Part shown: positions 1 to 11,439 of the stretch, one piece after another
Layout of the letters: every line of letters begins with the position of its first letter
Position numbering within the stretch: position 1 is the first letter of the stretch
Assembly (NCBI GenBank): GCA_964036315.1
Contig: OZ038500.1
Coordinates: forward strand, 55,712,372-55,776,371
Length of the DNA: 64,000 nt
Direction of reading: 5' to 3'
DNA from: Acanthosepion esculentum
Taxonomy: Eukaryota; Mollusca; Cephalopoda; Sepiida; Sepiidae
The notes under the pieces: model-generated
Databases searched by the model: none
What the model was told of the DNA's origin: nothing
The model's input: the letters and a program-made list of their open reading frames with translations, nothing else
Translations under genes and position numbers: made by a program

Positions 1-560
1 CATTTAGCCTTGTGATTTCTTTAAACTGGATGGTTGTATATAAAAACCTAAGGAATTGATATGCAAAAAACAATATTGCATTTTTATTAAATAAGTACTT
101 GTTATTTTAATCATTAAATTGTTTGTATACTAGTGGGTATATTTTGCATGATAAATAATACAATTTTTAATTAAAAATAATAATGAAAATTTATTGTACT
201 AAACTACGCACACTAGTAAAACTAACAGTACTTTGTACTCCCTTGTCTGTTTGCACTTCTCCCAAAAATTTGGTTTCGACCGGTCAATGTATGGCTATTT
301 TAGAGGGTGTGACGGAATGACGGTATAACGGGAGTTACAGAATTTAATATACAGCTAATTCTTAAGCCATTGCATTTCAAAAGAGCTACTCAATCTAGAG
401 GGATGTTGAATAATGTTGTTGTAAGTGTAGAAAGGAAGTAAGAAGTGTCAATTGCAAGGCTATGAGGATAGATCAACGTTGACTTTAGGCTTGCTGAAGT
501 TAAGATCAAATTTCAACAACAGTGTGGCTGTTTACCAGTTAGAGAATTTTTTCTTCTTCA
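1..560. other. AT-rich non-coding DNA
   Basis: I see no coding frame, RNA gene or clear repeat here. The short frame at 452-658 has no recognisable motif. Confidence 0.5.
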
Positions 561-604
561 TAATCCACAACCTTGACTTACTCTCCTTTAAGCTACACCC
601 ACAG

Positions 605-960
605 GCTTATGGCCGAATCACGCTGAAACAACGATTCCTGTATGATCACCGAATTTAACCCCAACTGACCAGTATCTAGATGGATGACCTCTTGGGAATA
701 CCAGGTGCTGTAAGCTTGGATGTACGGGTGAAGTAATGGATAATGGCTCGGAATTGTTATTCAGAGAACCGAGTTCGAATTTCAATTGAGTTAGCTATAT
801 TCACTTACGCGCAAATACCATTGGGAAAGTTATGACTCCACCTCTTCTATCCCCAAGTATGGGTTAATTAGTAAAACTTGTAACACTAAATCATTATTAT
901 CTCGCCCCTCCAAAAAGATATCTTATGATCTAAAATATGTTTTGGCTTTAAATAACCTTC
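605..960 (+). mobile_element. tRNA-derived SINE, family S1
   Basis: An A-box-like stretch (gaagtaatggataatgg, near 730) and a B-box-like stretch (gagttcgaat, 771-780) are spaced as in a tRNA gene. A body follows (cacttacgcgcaaatacc, then tatgggttaattagtaa) that recurs at 14360-14720. Shorter or inverted relatives lie at 4.6, 22.2, 37.7, 52.0 and 61.8 kb. The head (cgctgaaacaacg, gatcaccgaattt) also matches the sequence near 63.75 kb. Dispersed copies sharing internal pol III boxes are the hallmark of a SINE. Confidence 0.7.
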
Positions 961-1478
961 AAAGTAGTAGAAAATGACTCCACCCACAATATTATGTGTG
1001 TGTACAACCTCCAAATTTTTGTTATAATGGTTTGCTATCGGTGTGTGTTAGGCTTTCAAATTAAAGCGATGATATTCTTTACTACACTCTAACAAATGTC
1101 CCCCCTCTCCTACCGGTACTTTGGAAGTCAATTTTTTCCTAGACAAGAGAACATGGCGAAGTATCTACAGCATTTGATTTACAATATTCTCGTTTATTGA
1201 TTAGTGAATGAGACATTCTCTGTGTTATTAAAAAAAATAAAAGGTGGAATATCATTTTTTTCTATCAAATTCACGTGAATAATTAATAAAATAAAATGGA
1301 AGAGAAAAGAAGATTTTGAAAACTACAAACACTATATTTTTGTTAACTTATAGAAAAAACTTTTTTTTTGATGATGCAAATTGTTGATGGATAGATGGAG
1401 ATGGTTGTGTTAAAATCGGTCGATGGGATAAAAACATGTTGACGTCTTGGCTGATTAAATGAGACAAGATGGCGAAAA

Positions 1479-1480
<2 letters not shown>
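961..1480. other. AT-rich non-coding DNA
   Basis: Nothing beyond A/T homopolymer runs was recognised. Confidence 0.4.
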
Positions 1481-1556
<76 letters not shown>

Positions 1557-1634
1557 GTATATGTATAATGATATATATATTTATAATTATATATATATAT
1601 ATAGAGAGAGAGAGAGCTAGAGAGAGAGAGAAAG
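1481..1634. repeat. (TA)n/(GTAT)n/(GA)n microsatellite
   Basis: A pure TA run of about 64 bp passes into GTAT repeats, more TA, then GA repeats. The frame across it on the minus strand encodes only IYIY. Confidence 0.95.
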
Positions 1635-1654
1635 ACAGATAGATAAAATGTAAG

Positions 1655-1852
1655 AAAAGAAAGAAAGAAAGAAAGAAAGAAGTAACCAACATGAAATTGA
1701 AGAAAATATACAAAAAAGGAGTGAAACGAAAGAAAGAAAGAACGAAAGAATGAAAGAAAAAAGAACGAAAGAAAGAAATTAAGAATTCACTAATGGGAAA
1801 CTGAAAAAACGATACGAAAAAGAAAGAAAGAAAGAAAGACAGAAAGAAAGAC

Positions 1853-1883
<31 letters not shown>

Positions 1884-2280
1884 ATTAACCAATATGAAAT
1901 TGAAGAACATATACAAAAAAAGAGTGAAACGAAAGAAAGAAAGAACGAAAGAATGAAAGAAAAAAGAACGAAAGAAAGAAATTCAGAATTCACCAACGGG
2001 AAACTGATGAAACAATACAAAAAAGAAAGAAAGAAAGAAAGAAAGGAAGAAAGAAAGAAAGAAAAAAGAAAGAAAGAAAGGAAGTTTATAAACAGAACGA
2101 AAAATATAGAATGCAATGGGGGAGGCAGGTTGAATGAAGGAGAAACAAAAGTAAAAAAAGAAAATATTAGGGAAGACAAAATATAAAAAAAACAGAAGAA
2201 AGAATGAAAAAAAAGAAAGAAACAAAAAAAGAAAGAATGAAAAAAAAATAAAGATAGAATTAAAAAAATAAAAAAATAAA
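1655..2280. repeat. (GAAA)n block with 203-bp higher-order duplication
   Basis: Imperfect GAAA repeats carry two copies of a longer unit: the marker aaccaacatgaaattgaag starts at 1684 and recurs as aaccaatatgaaattgaag at 1887. Both copies continue through gaattcactaatggg/gaattcaccaacggg. The long minus-strand frame (poly F/L/S) is a by-product of this composition. Confidence 0.9.
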
Positions 2281-2289
2281 TCTGTGTGC

Positions 2290-2800
2290 TCAAGGAAAAC
2301 ATTTTAATATCCGATATAAGTCAATCTGTCTTGATCAAATAGCGTAAAGAATTATCAATTTCAATGTTAATATGAACATTATGCGAACAAATCCAAAAAT
2401 AAATCAACAAATAAGTAAAAATAAGATTTCACTTCTGTCTACTTAAAGTGCGTACCCAACCGAGAACTAAAAATATATACGATGGAAATGAATAATAATA
2501 AAAAACAATCATAAAAGACAAGAAATTCAGGAAGTGTATGCTTCCTGACATAGCAGTACCATCTGATAGAAACACCGCCATGAAAATTATCGAGAAATTG
2601 TCCAAATAAAAGGACCAGGAGATCAAGATTAACAAAATGTGGGAAATAAAAACTAAGACTGTACCAAAAGTAATCGGAGTTCTGAGCCTTTTGAGAAAAG
2701 GAATGGCCAATTTTACTAACAGTGTTCCAGGTTACATCAACATACATGTTGCCCAAAAGATCGCCTTACTAGGAACATCCTATCTATATCTATAATTCTC
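2290..2800. other. No feature recognised
   Basis: Two overlapping minus-strand frames (2429-2756) are hydrophobic but show no motif and overlap in different frames. I treat them as chance. Confidence 0.4.
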
Positions 2801-2802
2801 AA

Positions 2803-2827
2803 AATGTGTGTGTGTGTATATATATAT

Positions 2828-2860
<33 letters not shown>

Positions 2861-2862
2861 AT
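2803..2862. repeat. (TG)n/(TA)n microsatellite
   Basis: Alternating TG and TA blocks. Confidence 0.9.
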
Positions 2863-4550
2863 CGGATGTTGTTTATGCGTTTCCACAGTTTTCATCCAAT
2901 TTCGATGAAATTTTTTTTGTTTGATAGATAATTCTTCAGTGCTGGTTTTGAGTCCAAAGTGGGTGAAAGAAATTAAAACCTTGAAGGTGAAAAATCGAAA
3001 AAACTGATTTTTTACACTTTGCGCAAAAACCGAAGGCAAAATTAATCCCTGTAAAAAACACCGTACAATCAATTTACAGAGTTGAAATCTAACGCAAAAG
3101 ATTATTAGAATTATAAAAAAAAAATATTATAAATAAACATTATCGCATATTATTATTATGACGGTACATGGAAGAGGTTCCTTTCTTGCAAGATTGAGGA
3201 CGAAAAACGGCCCTCCCCATTCAAATTGTTAACCACCCCATTTGGAGATGTGCCTCAGTTCCATCCAATTTTTGTTACTAATATTGATTTTGGGGTGGGC
3301 TAACTTTAAACTTAAACCTCTCTATCTGAACGGCAAACATTTCCAGTAATGAAACAACCGGACGAAGACTGGTTATACTAATAGTATGCTATAAAAGTGC
3401 TACAAATTAAATGACAATTCTCCTATAGAGTCTAAGGACAATAATTTTGACCCGGCTCTACAGGATACAAAGCTAGAAACATAACATACACAAATGATGA
3501 TGATGATGATGATAATAATAATAATGATAATATGGAATTTCAAACGGGTGAAGAAAAGGAAGTAAAGCAAAATACACCGACTGCAGTTGTAAAAAGTTAA
3601 AAAAAAGAAGGCAAAAGCAAATGCAACCGACGAGATACAGAAACGATGGTAAGATAAACCGCTTCTTGGTCAATATTCTTCCCGTACCAAAGAATTTGAT
3701 GGAGACAAACGCCTTACCTATCAGTGGTTACGTAGTGCAGGATTAAAATCTGAAACCGAAGGTTTTATTCTTGCTGCACAGGTTCAATGCTTGCTAACGA
3801 GAAATTACCAAGCACAGACACTGAAAAACGTTACTGTTTGCCGCATGGTCGGGTCATTGTGGACTGACAGAATTCCCGCACAAATATTTTATCGTAAAAG
3901 GGTGGCTAGACATTCAGCAACCAATGTGGTAACACGCGGTACAGTCGAGAGCGTGACGAAGTAGACGCTTCAAGGTGGAAGATATCGGCAGTAGTTTGAA
4001 CAGAAGTTGGATGATATTCGCCAGGTCTACTTACCGGAGACACGCAAATGAATAAATATCTCTCCGTGTTTCAAACCAGATAAGGGGAGGGAACTGGTCT
4101 GGTGTTCAGTTGCGCAAAAACCCTATGATCACTGGGCTCATTGTCATTCAGATATAGGTTTTCATATCATATTTTTCATATAAAATTCTTTTTTTATATA
4201 CACTTCTAGAGCGGGGCATTTTCGTATAACTTGTTTCTACAGAAAAATAGAAACTTTTATCATACATTTAAAGATTTTCCACCGATTATCCAATAACTCA
4301 ACGATCCGGCGCCATTTTTAATCCAGTCGAAATTACGAGTATGTATGTGAATGTCACGCGATTGCCAGACGTATTCGCCGAGTAGCCACAGGTGGCGTTG
4401 TGTAAAAATATAAGATTTTAACAGGCAATAATACGGAAGAGATACGCGCTATGTCTAATGGATTAGAGGGGTTTTATTGAATTGTTATCATTTGGCTTCT
4501 CTTCATCATTCAGTTAGTACAGCTGAGGTCACCAATCTCCTCCATCTCCC
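2863..4550. other. Non-coding DNA
   Basis: No frame or RNA gene is supported. The only simple repeat is a short GAT/AAT run near 3495-3530. Confidence 0.4.
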
Positions 4551-4589
4551 AATTGTGTTTCATGGTGGCACTCAAGGCATAATAGTGTC

Positions 4590-4886
4590 ATTGCTTGCCA
4601 GTTCCTCTTTCGACACATTTTTTTTTTATGTTTAGAAATATAAAAAATAAGGTATATTTTGTTGAGGTTACCCCGTTCCTCCTCTTCGAATTTAGAGAGA
4701 GAGACCTACAAAGCAGTAGGTGGTTTTCCTTCTCCAAGGCCGGTTGTTATAGGGTTAAGAGATGCATTAATACCTTTCCCAAGCATATTAACACGATAGT
4801 GAATGCCATAAACATGACTGGAATTAGAAATCGGTTCTCCGATTCCTCAATCCGAGCTGCTGTACATTCACCACCATGTCACGTTG
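4590..4886 (-). mobile_element. SINE family S1, minus strand, degraded
   Basis: Read on the minus strand, this holds the S1 body (cttgggaaaggtattaatgc, cactatcgtgttaat) and a diverged tRNA-like head ending near 4880 (gaggaatcggagaaccg). It lies against the GAGT microsatellite that follows. Confidence 0.6.
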
Positions 4887-4930
4887 AGTGAGTGAGTGAG
4901 TGAGTGAGTGAGTGAGTGAACGAGCGAGTA
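4887..4930. repeat. (GAGT)n microsatellite
   Basis: About eight GAGT units decaying to gaacgagcgag. Confidence 0.9.
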
Positions 4931-4934
4931 TGGA

Positions 4935-5475
4935 TGTATTTATTTGTTTAACGGCACATAAACTCCTTATGGCGAAATTTAATATTCTTGGGAGCTTTGA
5001 AGTAATAAAACTATGATATATGTTATTCTACTTTCACAGTTGAATACATGGCAGATGATACTCAGCTTTTGAGCATCTGCGTGTTTGTGTGACCATAATT
5101 ACTAGAGGCAGTGTGTTTTATGTTATAGTTTTGTTGAAGTTATATTTTAGAAAACAGTTTGATTTCCTTAAGAAATTGTAGGATATTATATGGATTAATG
5201 CTACGAAAGTTTTCTTTCATGTTGACTGATGTATTGGTAAAGTTTTTCTAAAAAAATGTATTGCTGCTATTTTTACTGTAAAAATGTATTTTGATACTTT
5301 CATAACCGAGACCATAACAGGTACTACCACCCCAGGTCATGGTGGACGTGGACACAACAGTAAATAATAGGTGGTACAACACTCATCAACACCTTCAATA
5401 TTGGGATCAAAGGTTTTGCTGCCCGATGTAGTTTATCGTCATACCCAGAACTAAATAAGTAAGTAAGAAAACGAA
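4935..5475 (+). repeat. Dispersed repeat R1
   Basis: The opening (tttgtttaacggcacataaa) resembles 21155-21180 and 49345-49380 (ttttacggcatatcaac). The closing part (accataacaggtactacca, gtagtttatcgtcatacccag) resembles 50385-50480 (gtagtttatcgtcattcccag). At each locus the two ends are joined by AT-rich sequence with the phrase tgtattgctggtaat. This is probably one old repeat family of unknown class. Confidence 0.5.
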
Positions 5476-5479
5476 AATA

Positions 5480-6040
5480 AATCACTTGGTTTTTAAATAG
5501 AATTGTTGGAATAGAACGGATGACTGGACGTTTAAACATATTTTTGAGAATAATTTTCAGTAATGAAACGCTTTGTCTTAGGATCCTTGCAAACGGTAAA
5601 TTGTCATTTCTTGGTTATTTCATAAAAGGAAGGACTAGTATAAAAGGTCCCAAGTGAATTTTATGTAAAATAAAATGATAGTTCCAAACCGTCAATTTGA
5701 AAACTCCAAACTGGAACCAATGATATGCGAAAATCCTTGGTAATTCTCTCTTAGAAAAAAATTATTTCATTTTTAAATGTTCAAAGCAGCGTTTCTCAAT
5801 AGAGGTTCCCCGGAACCCTAAGATACCGCAAAAGGTCCCCAAGGGTTCCGCGAGAAGAGGGGAGATAAGCTAATGTACTTTTGATTTTTTATTTAGTTTC
5901 ATTTAATTAATATATTGTTGCAGTTTTACATGTGTGAGCAAGCCTTTTCTTAACAAGTATCAAGAGCAAAGACAGAAATCGTCTCCTCTCAATTAAGAAT
6001 GAAATCCGTGTGTGTTTATCTAAAGTTGGACCTCAAATTA
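5480..6040. other. Non-coding DNA
   Basis: Nothing recognised. An imperfect direct repeat around gttcccc/ggttccgcg (5805-5855) is too short to class. Confidence 0.4.
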
Positions 6041-6042
6041 AG

Positions 6043-7600
6043 TACATTCCTGATCAAAAGTACACTCATGATCAAGACCACTTGAAGATTTTTCTTGGAA
6101 AAATTTTAAACATTTCTTACTTAAGGTTACTAATTTTATAATCTAAAAGGTTATGTAGACAAAAAGTTATAATCCGAACATTTTATTGAGGAATTGAGAT
6201 TTTTATAAAATAAGGGGTTTTACACTTGATCAAAATTATAAGACCAGAGACAAAAATTCTACGAAATCGTACGAAAAGTGTACGAAAACATTCAACAACC
6301 AAATTTAATAATGAGTTCTACCTCCACTGGTTTTGATGACTTCAAAAATTCTTTGAGCCATGCTAGAAATTAGTGTTTCCATTAAACTGCGAGGAATATT
6401 GCTCCAGCTTCTGAAGATAGCTTCACGAATTTCATTTTTTGTTGAATATTGTTTGCCATTTCGATGATCATCTCTTGCCATCCATCCCCAAACATTTTCA
6501 ATTTGGTTCAAGTCCGCTGAGCATGCAGGATGTCTCAAGAGATGGACCCCATTTTCTTGTATAAAGGTCAAGGTTCGGCATGCAGCGTGGACTGCAGAAT
6601 TATCCTGCTGGAATAACCATCCATCCCCACACAAACGATGGCCCTCCGTCACCAACGATGCTTTTTGTAGCATGCTAACATAACCAACCGCTGTCTGACG
6701 ACCCTGCACCACCTGTAGCTCCATCGTCCCTCTGTAAGAAAAGGCACCCCATACCATTAGGGACCCTCCACCACTATGACGTGTGGAGAAAATTTCACGA
6801 GGCATGTTTTTGTTATGCCAATATCGTTGGAAGCCATCGGGACCATCTAGATTGCATTTTTTCTTATCAGAAAACAGGACTTTCTTACACTACTCAATGT
6901 CCCATGTTTGGTATTCACGACCAAACCATAAACCGTTCACTTTGTGACATGGAAGCAGCCGAGGAATTTGTTTGTGCTTTTTATTTACCATGCCTTTTTG
7001 TCGTAAGTGTCGTCTGATGGTTACTGGACTGCAATCAGCATCTGTGGCTGCCTTAATCTGACTAGAAGAAAGTCCACTGGTTTTCACAACAACACGTCTT
7101 ATTCTCCTACTCAATGCCGGAGAAATTTTTCGGCCTACCAGTAGACTTCGTGTTTCCATAATTCGTACTGTCCTTTAGAAAGTTGCAAATCACAGTTTTA
7201 CTGCGATTTACATTAGCTGCGATCGACCGCTGTGACAAACCTTGATTATGGAAATCTAGAATTCGAGCACGCTAAACTTCGGTAAGTTTGCTTGCTTTAG
7301 GTATGGTGATACCTTTACGCAGTGATTGCTAATGTCTAACTGAACTAAAAACAATGGAATTACCCTAGATCTAACAATTTATACCCCCTGGTCTTATAAT
7401 TTTGATCAAGTGTAAAACGCCTCATTTTATAAAAATGTCCATTTCTGAATAAATTGATCGGATTATAACTTTTTGTCTACATAACCTTTTAGATTATAGA
7501 ATTAGTAACCTTAAGTAAGAAAAGGTTTATAATGTATCCATGACAAACAGTCTCTTATAAAAAAATTTTAAGTGGTCTTAAATTTTTGATCGGGAGTGTA
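6043..7600 (-). mobile_element. Tc1-like DNA transposon with ~200-bp inverted repeats
   Basis: The left end begins tacattcctgatcaaaag (6043) and the right end, read inwards on the minus strand, begins tacactcccgatcaaaaat (7600). The similarity continues inwards for about 200 bp, past ttgatcaaaattataagacc near 6224-6252 and its mirror near 7383-7412. TA at both ends fits the Tc1/mariner target site. The left end carries a short internal duplication (tgatcaaaagtacactcatg). Total length near 1.56 kb fits a full-length Tc1 element. The transposase inside is broken, so the copy is not autonomous. Confidence 0.88.
6305..7304 (-). pseudogene. Tc1-family transposase, inactivated
   Basis: This encoded the cut-and-paste DDE transposase of the surrounding element. 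On the minus strand an N-terminal helix-turn-helix region (LDFHNQGLSQRSIAANVNRS) is followed by a second DNA-binding part (SSQIKAATDADCSPVTIRRHL). The catalytic domain then runs [14 protein letters not shown] (first Asp), VMVWGAFS-like [19 protein letters not shown] (second Asp) and [13 protein letters not shown] (third acidic residue). Defects visible: the expected start reads ATA at 7302-7304; a stop follows about 12 codons later (EV*RARIL); there is a frameshift near 7130; and an in-frame TAG at about 6890 sits where the family usually has Trp. The frame from 6889 to the end at 6305 is otherwise open. It is clearly a Tc1-type transposase and clearly dead. Confidence 0.88.
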
Positions 7601-7740
7601 TTTGTGTAGTAAAAGACAGGCGAAATACACAGGAGCGAAGCATATTTCACTTTATCAAATGACTCTGAAAATAATATTTTCTTAGCCGATTTATTGGTTC
7701 ACAGGACATTTTCCTTTATTTACCTTATGTCTTTTTAACA
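7601..7740. other. Flank of Tc1 element
   Basis: Nothing recognised. Confidence 0.3.
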
Positions 7741-7749
7741 TTGCCAGTA

Positions 7750-8200
7750 AAAGTGATGTGGACCCGAAGTAGGTGCCACGGAAGGAAAACACGGAACACG
7801 GGTTAGAGGTAAGAAAGATATATTAAACAGAAAAGTTACAAAGAATAGTGTAAGAGTAAGCAGAGCTACTATCAAATGGTGTCCGATATTGGTATCGTAC
7901 GCAGCTGCGCATTACTGGTGCTACGATATTTAACAACCCCCTGGCCACACGGGTCGAATGTGGCACAAGGCCGGTTTAACGTGGGCTTACCGAGCCCGTA
8001 GGCTCGGCCAAAAATATGCCCATTTATAACCCGTATACACGAGTTTAAGGACTGTCTACCTCCCCGGACGAAATTTTGCCCTGCGGCAAAGCCTCCCCGA
8101 GTTCCTCTCTGCCAAACAGAGAGTTCGAGAGCAGAGCACCATTACTGGCGCTACTCCCCTGATACTACCATTCACATAATAATATAGTACTGGGAGAGGC
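7750..8200. other. GC-rich segment with four perfect hairpins
   Basis: Base composition jumps well above that of the flanks. Four perfect short hairpins follow one another: GCCACA/TGTGGC (7944-7949 with 7959-7964), CGAGCC/GGCTCG (7991-8006), TTTGCC/GGCAAA (8075-8090) and CTCTCTG/CAGAGAG (8105-8123). A direct repeat attactggYgctac occurs at 7911 and 8141. No protein frame spans it. It could be a solo LTR or the leader of an LTR element, or a structured RNA; the sequence alone does not decide. Confidence 0.45.
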
Positions 8201-8279
8201 CATGATGTAGGAAAGTATCGGTCTCACAACAAAAAGATAAGAAAAAAACTACTAAAAAAAAACTGATGCAGTAATGTAA

Positions 8280-8375
8280 TCGGTCCTGACCTGGCATTTC
8301 GATTTCAGTCAATTTCTCACCAACATAAGGTGGCTTCCCTCTGTCTTTTCAATAAATATCTCCATCGTAACTGTT
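8280..8375 (+). pseudogene. CR1/Jockey-like LINE reverse transcriptase fragment
   Basis: A short plus-strand frame reads VIGPDLAFRFQSISHQHK, then VASLCLFNKYLHRNCSNKL. This is the region just downstream of the RT domain that recurs at 11.2, 36.4 and 46.3 kb in this window. Only about 30 codons remain, with no active-site motif. It is a 5'- and 3'-truncated relic. Confidence 0.65.
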
Positions 8376-8756
8376 CTAATAAACTTTCTTTTTTTATTGT
8401 ATATTTATGGGTGCGTAGTCGAATTTTTACATATTTTCGTTTTGTTTACATTTATATTATAGATAAATGATATTGGTTAATTATATGTATATTTTACGTT
8501 TGAGTTTAGAATTTTTTTTTGTGTACGAATGAAAACTCCCCAATGAAGTATTATAAACGAACAGTATGAATTTTATTCAGCATTACCGAAAAATTTGACA
8601 AAGAAGTATTAATTTTCCCTTAAACCAGTTATTCAAAAATATATACTATGATATTTACCACGTGAACTACGATGAAAATAAAAAGAGAAAGATGTGCTAT
8701 ATAATTTTGTTTTTGCGCAGGGTTTCCTTGAGAAATGTAATTTATTTTAAGTGTTA

Positions 8757-9445
8757 CAAAAGGGTAAAAAGGTTGAGAAACAAGGGTTTAAATGAGAGAC
8801 GAAAGGATTAAACATCAATTGCAAGAAGACAGAATACATAGATGTCGGCAAAATGAGCTGTCTGACATGAAAATTACTAATTGGAGATGCCAAAATCAAG
8901 CAGGTACAACAATGTAAATACCTGGGAAGTGTTTTTATAGGAACGGAAAGTGAGGCACCCAAATCAGAAGGTGCATTGGGATAGAGAAAGATGCCATTTG
9001 AAAGCTAAGCAAAGTATTAAGAAACAAAAAATTTAGAAATAATTACTCAACTGTTCTTCTATATGCCGGTGAATGCTGAACCACCTCGGCACAGATAAAG
9101 AAGCAACTTGAGGGGATACAAATGTCGTTCTACAGAAGGATGCTGATAATACCATGGACTGAACGTGTTACCAACGACGACGTTTTAGAGAAAATGGAAA
9201 CTAAAAGTTCACTTATACTTAACAACAAAAAGGGGAAATTTCTAGGATACATAATGAGGAAGGAATGCTTGGAAAATCTGACACTCACAGGTTTATATGG
9301 AAGGCAAGAGCGGCAGGGGAAAGCAGAGTATAACCTACGTAACGAGCTTGTGTAAATGGATGACAGAACAGGATAATGGGGAGATAATAAGAGAAAAATG
9401 ACAGGAAATTGTGGAGACCCATAATATCCAAAGTCCTGAAGAAGA
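8757..9445 (+). pseudogene. LINE endonuclease/reverse-transcriptase C-terminal relic
   Basis: Translated with several frame changes, this gives YLGSVFIGTES-like, IGIEKDAI.KLSKVLRNKKF, LLYAGEC.TTSAQIKKQLEGIQ, FYRRMLIIPWTERVTND and FLGYIMRKECLENLTLTGL. This order is characteristic of the post-RT C-terminal part of RTE/CR1-type non-LTR elements, in which a LYG.E.W motif precedes FYRRMLRI. The longest open piece is 9122-9355. The YxDD active site and endonuclease are absent and stop codons are frequent. Relatives lie at 13.4-14.3 kb and 45.35-45.5 kb. Confidence 0.8.
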
Positions 9446-9559
9446 GTGCTTCATATGATTTAACCTCTACATGTGTTTGTTTTTGTTTTTTTTGTTTTTA
9501 TGTATGTGCCAATATGGAAAACGTAGATTTAAAAGTACATAACATTTACTCATTTTTTA

Positions 9560-9562
<3 letters not shown>

Positions 9563-9602
<40 letters not shown>

Positions 9603-9776
9603 AGTAAAAATATATATTTATATAAAAATAAAAATACATATAAATAATGAAAAAAATAAAATACATATAAATGTATATATAAATATATATATATATGTAA
9701 ATATAAATATATAAATATAATATAATATATAGATATATAATATATAATATAATATATATACTATAATATAAATATA

Positions 9777-9820
<44 letters not shown>
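9563..9820. repeat. (TA)n tracts with AT-rich interval
   Basis: Pure TA at 9563-9598 and 9779-9820 brackets 180 bp of imperfect TAAA/TATA. Confidence 0.9.
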
Positions 9821-9824
<4 letters not shown>

Positions 9825-9834
9825 TTTATTTGAA

Positions 9835-9960
9835 TATTACAACATAAATATGTTATAAAATCACGACAAAAATAGCCATTTTGTTTCAACACTTCTGGTG
9901 TCTTGTCAAGTGATGATAAAGAATATAGAATAAATGGTTTTAAAAGTTTCAAATTAATTA
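9835..9960 (-). repeat. Retroelement end, Penelope-type hinge
   Basis: On the minus strand a run with ttgacaagacaccagaagtg, then gttgaaacaaaatgg, leads into (TA)n. The same arrangement of an inverted-repeat hinge followed by GAAAC and a TA tract occurs at 23.27-23.35 kb. Assignment to Penelope ends is inference. Confidence 0.4.
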
Positions 9961-10670
9961 ACGATCCTTAGCTAGGAGTAAACGCTTTTACATAAGCTAG
10001 AATGACCAATCAAAATACAAGTATAGGATGATTCGAAAAATTTGACAACTAAGCAAGGTTATCATAGATATTAATAGATTTATAAAATTTGAAATTAAAA
10101 TTAAAAGTAAAAAATTAAAAATTACCTATTTAGAAATCTAAATCAAATCTCTATTAAGTTTTAAATTGTAGAATTACCGAGGAGAAAAAATATAAAAATA
10201 TAAAAATAAAAAATAAAAGATATATATGCTATTTAATTTGTATTTTCATTGAAATTATGTTGAAAGGGATGTTCAGAACCCCAGACAGAAATGTATACAC
10301 TTTAGTTTCATTTCAACATGTTAGTCGCCTCTCACGCGAAATCATTCGAACATACGCAGGTTAAGCGCTCAGACGTATTTAGATATATACACACACATAC
10401 AAAATATTTACACCACACGTACGCAAATGCACTTTCCTTACACATAGACATCAATACACACAGGCACATACATCTACATTCATTATGATCTAGACGGTCA
10501 GATGTCATAGCTAAAAGTGAAAATATTCGTGGCTTAATATGTTATTAAACGAATTTTAACTTGAAAAATAACTAATCCGGTCAAATATATATAGATAAAA
10601 TTTAAACAAATAAATATATATAAATATATATATATGCTCTACTCTGTATTGAGCACTCTTTAAAGAATAG
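9961..10670. other. AT-rich non-coding DNA
   Basis: No frame recognised. A loose CA/CACATA run lies at 10388-10470. Confidence 0.4.
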
Positions 10671-10717
10671 TAATTGTTGGTTATTGGAATTCACTCCGTA
10701 TATACCAATCCTAAACT

Positions 10718-10719
<2 letters not shown>

Positions 10720-10778
<59 letters not shown>
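10720..10778. repeat. (TA)n microsatellite
   Basis: Uninterrupted TA, followed by tttaacctctacatgtgttt. That phrase also precedes the TA tract near 9460. Confidence 0.95.
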
Positions 10779-10781
<3 letters not shown>

Positions 10782-10969
10782 ACCTCTACATGTGTTTATT
10801 TTTTGTGTATATGTATGTATTTAAACATAGATTTAAAATTAAATAACATTTACTCATTGTTTATTTATTATTTCACTTCAAGAAAAGCGATAATCCCATA
10901 AAGACGGAAGGGGTGACTGGGAGTTAAGATTGTAATAAGAAGTAGTGAGGAAAAAAGACAATAAAATAA

Positions 10970-11340
10970 CAGGTTTGAGAAGACAAAAAATGGTGATTGG
11001 CGTTACATTTGCATTTTTGAAGTTTTTAGGCGGCATGGAAGCAAATAAAAAAAAACTAAAAAAAAAAAAACGGAAGGGTGTTCCACAGATGCGAAATGCG
11101 AGAAAAGAAACTATTACAACATAACCTCCGGTTTCATCTAGCGAGTTAAACAGTAAACACGTGAGACCTAGTTGCCAATCGAGTAACATGCTTCAATTCA
11201 TGCAGTCAAAACATCACTGAAGAAAGGTTATCAGAACAATTGCGATGGAGATATTTATTGAATAGACAGAGGGAAGCCACCTTATGTCGGTGAGAAAGTG
11301 ACTAAAATCGAAATGCCAGGTCAGGACCGATTACATTACA
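10970..11340 (-). pseudogene. CR1/Jockey-like LINE reverse transcriptase tail
   Basis: Minus strand: NVIGPDLAFRF at the right, then WLPSVYSINISIAIVLITF in shifted frame, then FRICGTPFR, and a tail equivalent to FKNNVNR near 11000. These are the same blocks, in the same order, as the better copy at 36000-36425, with several frameshifts. It lacks the RT core. Truncated LINE 3' ends of this kind are the usual product of incomplete reverse transcription. Confidence 0.65.
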
Positions 11341-11439
11341 AATATATATAATAGAAGCAAAGACCAGATATGGCAGCAATATTCAATGCACGGACGAATG
11401 GTAGGTTCAAAAAATAAAGCACTAGCTTAAAAAACACCT

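Noticed and set aside
1348..1713. Long [12 protein letters not shown] or poly-S open frames across the window (also 15219-15935, 19282-19611, 30380-30981, 40086-40552, 54680-55008 and others)
   Set aside because: They are translated microsatellites, open on several frames at once, with no domain.
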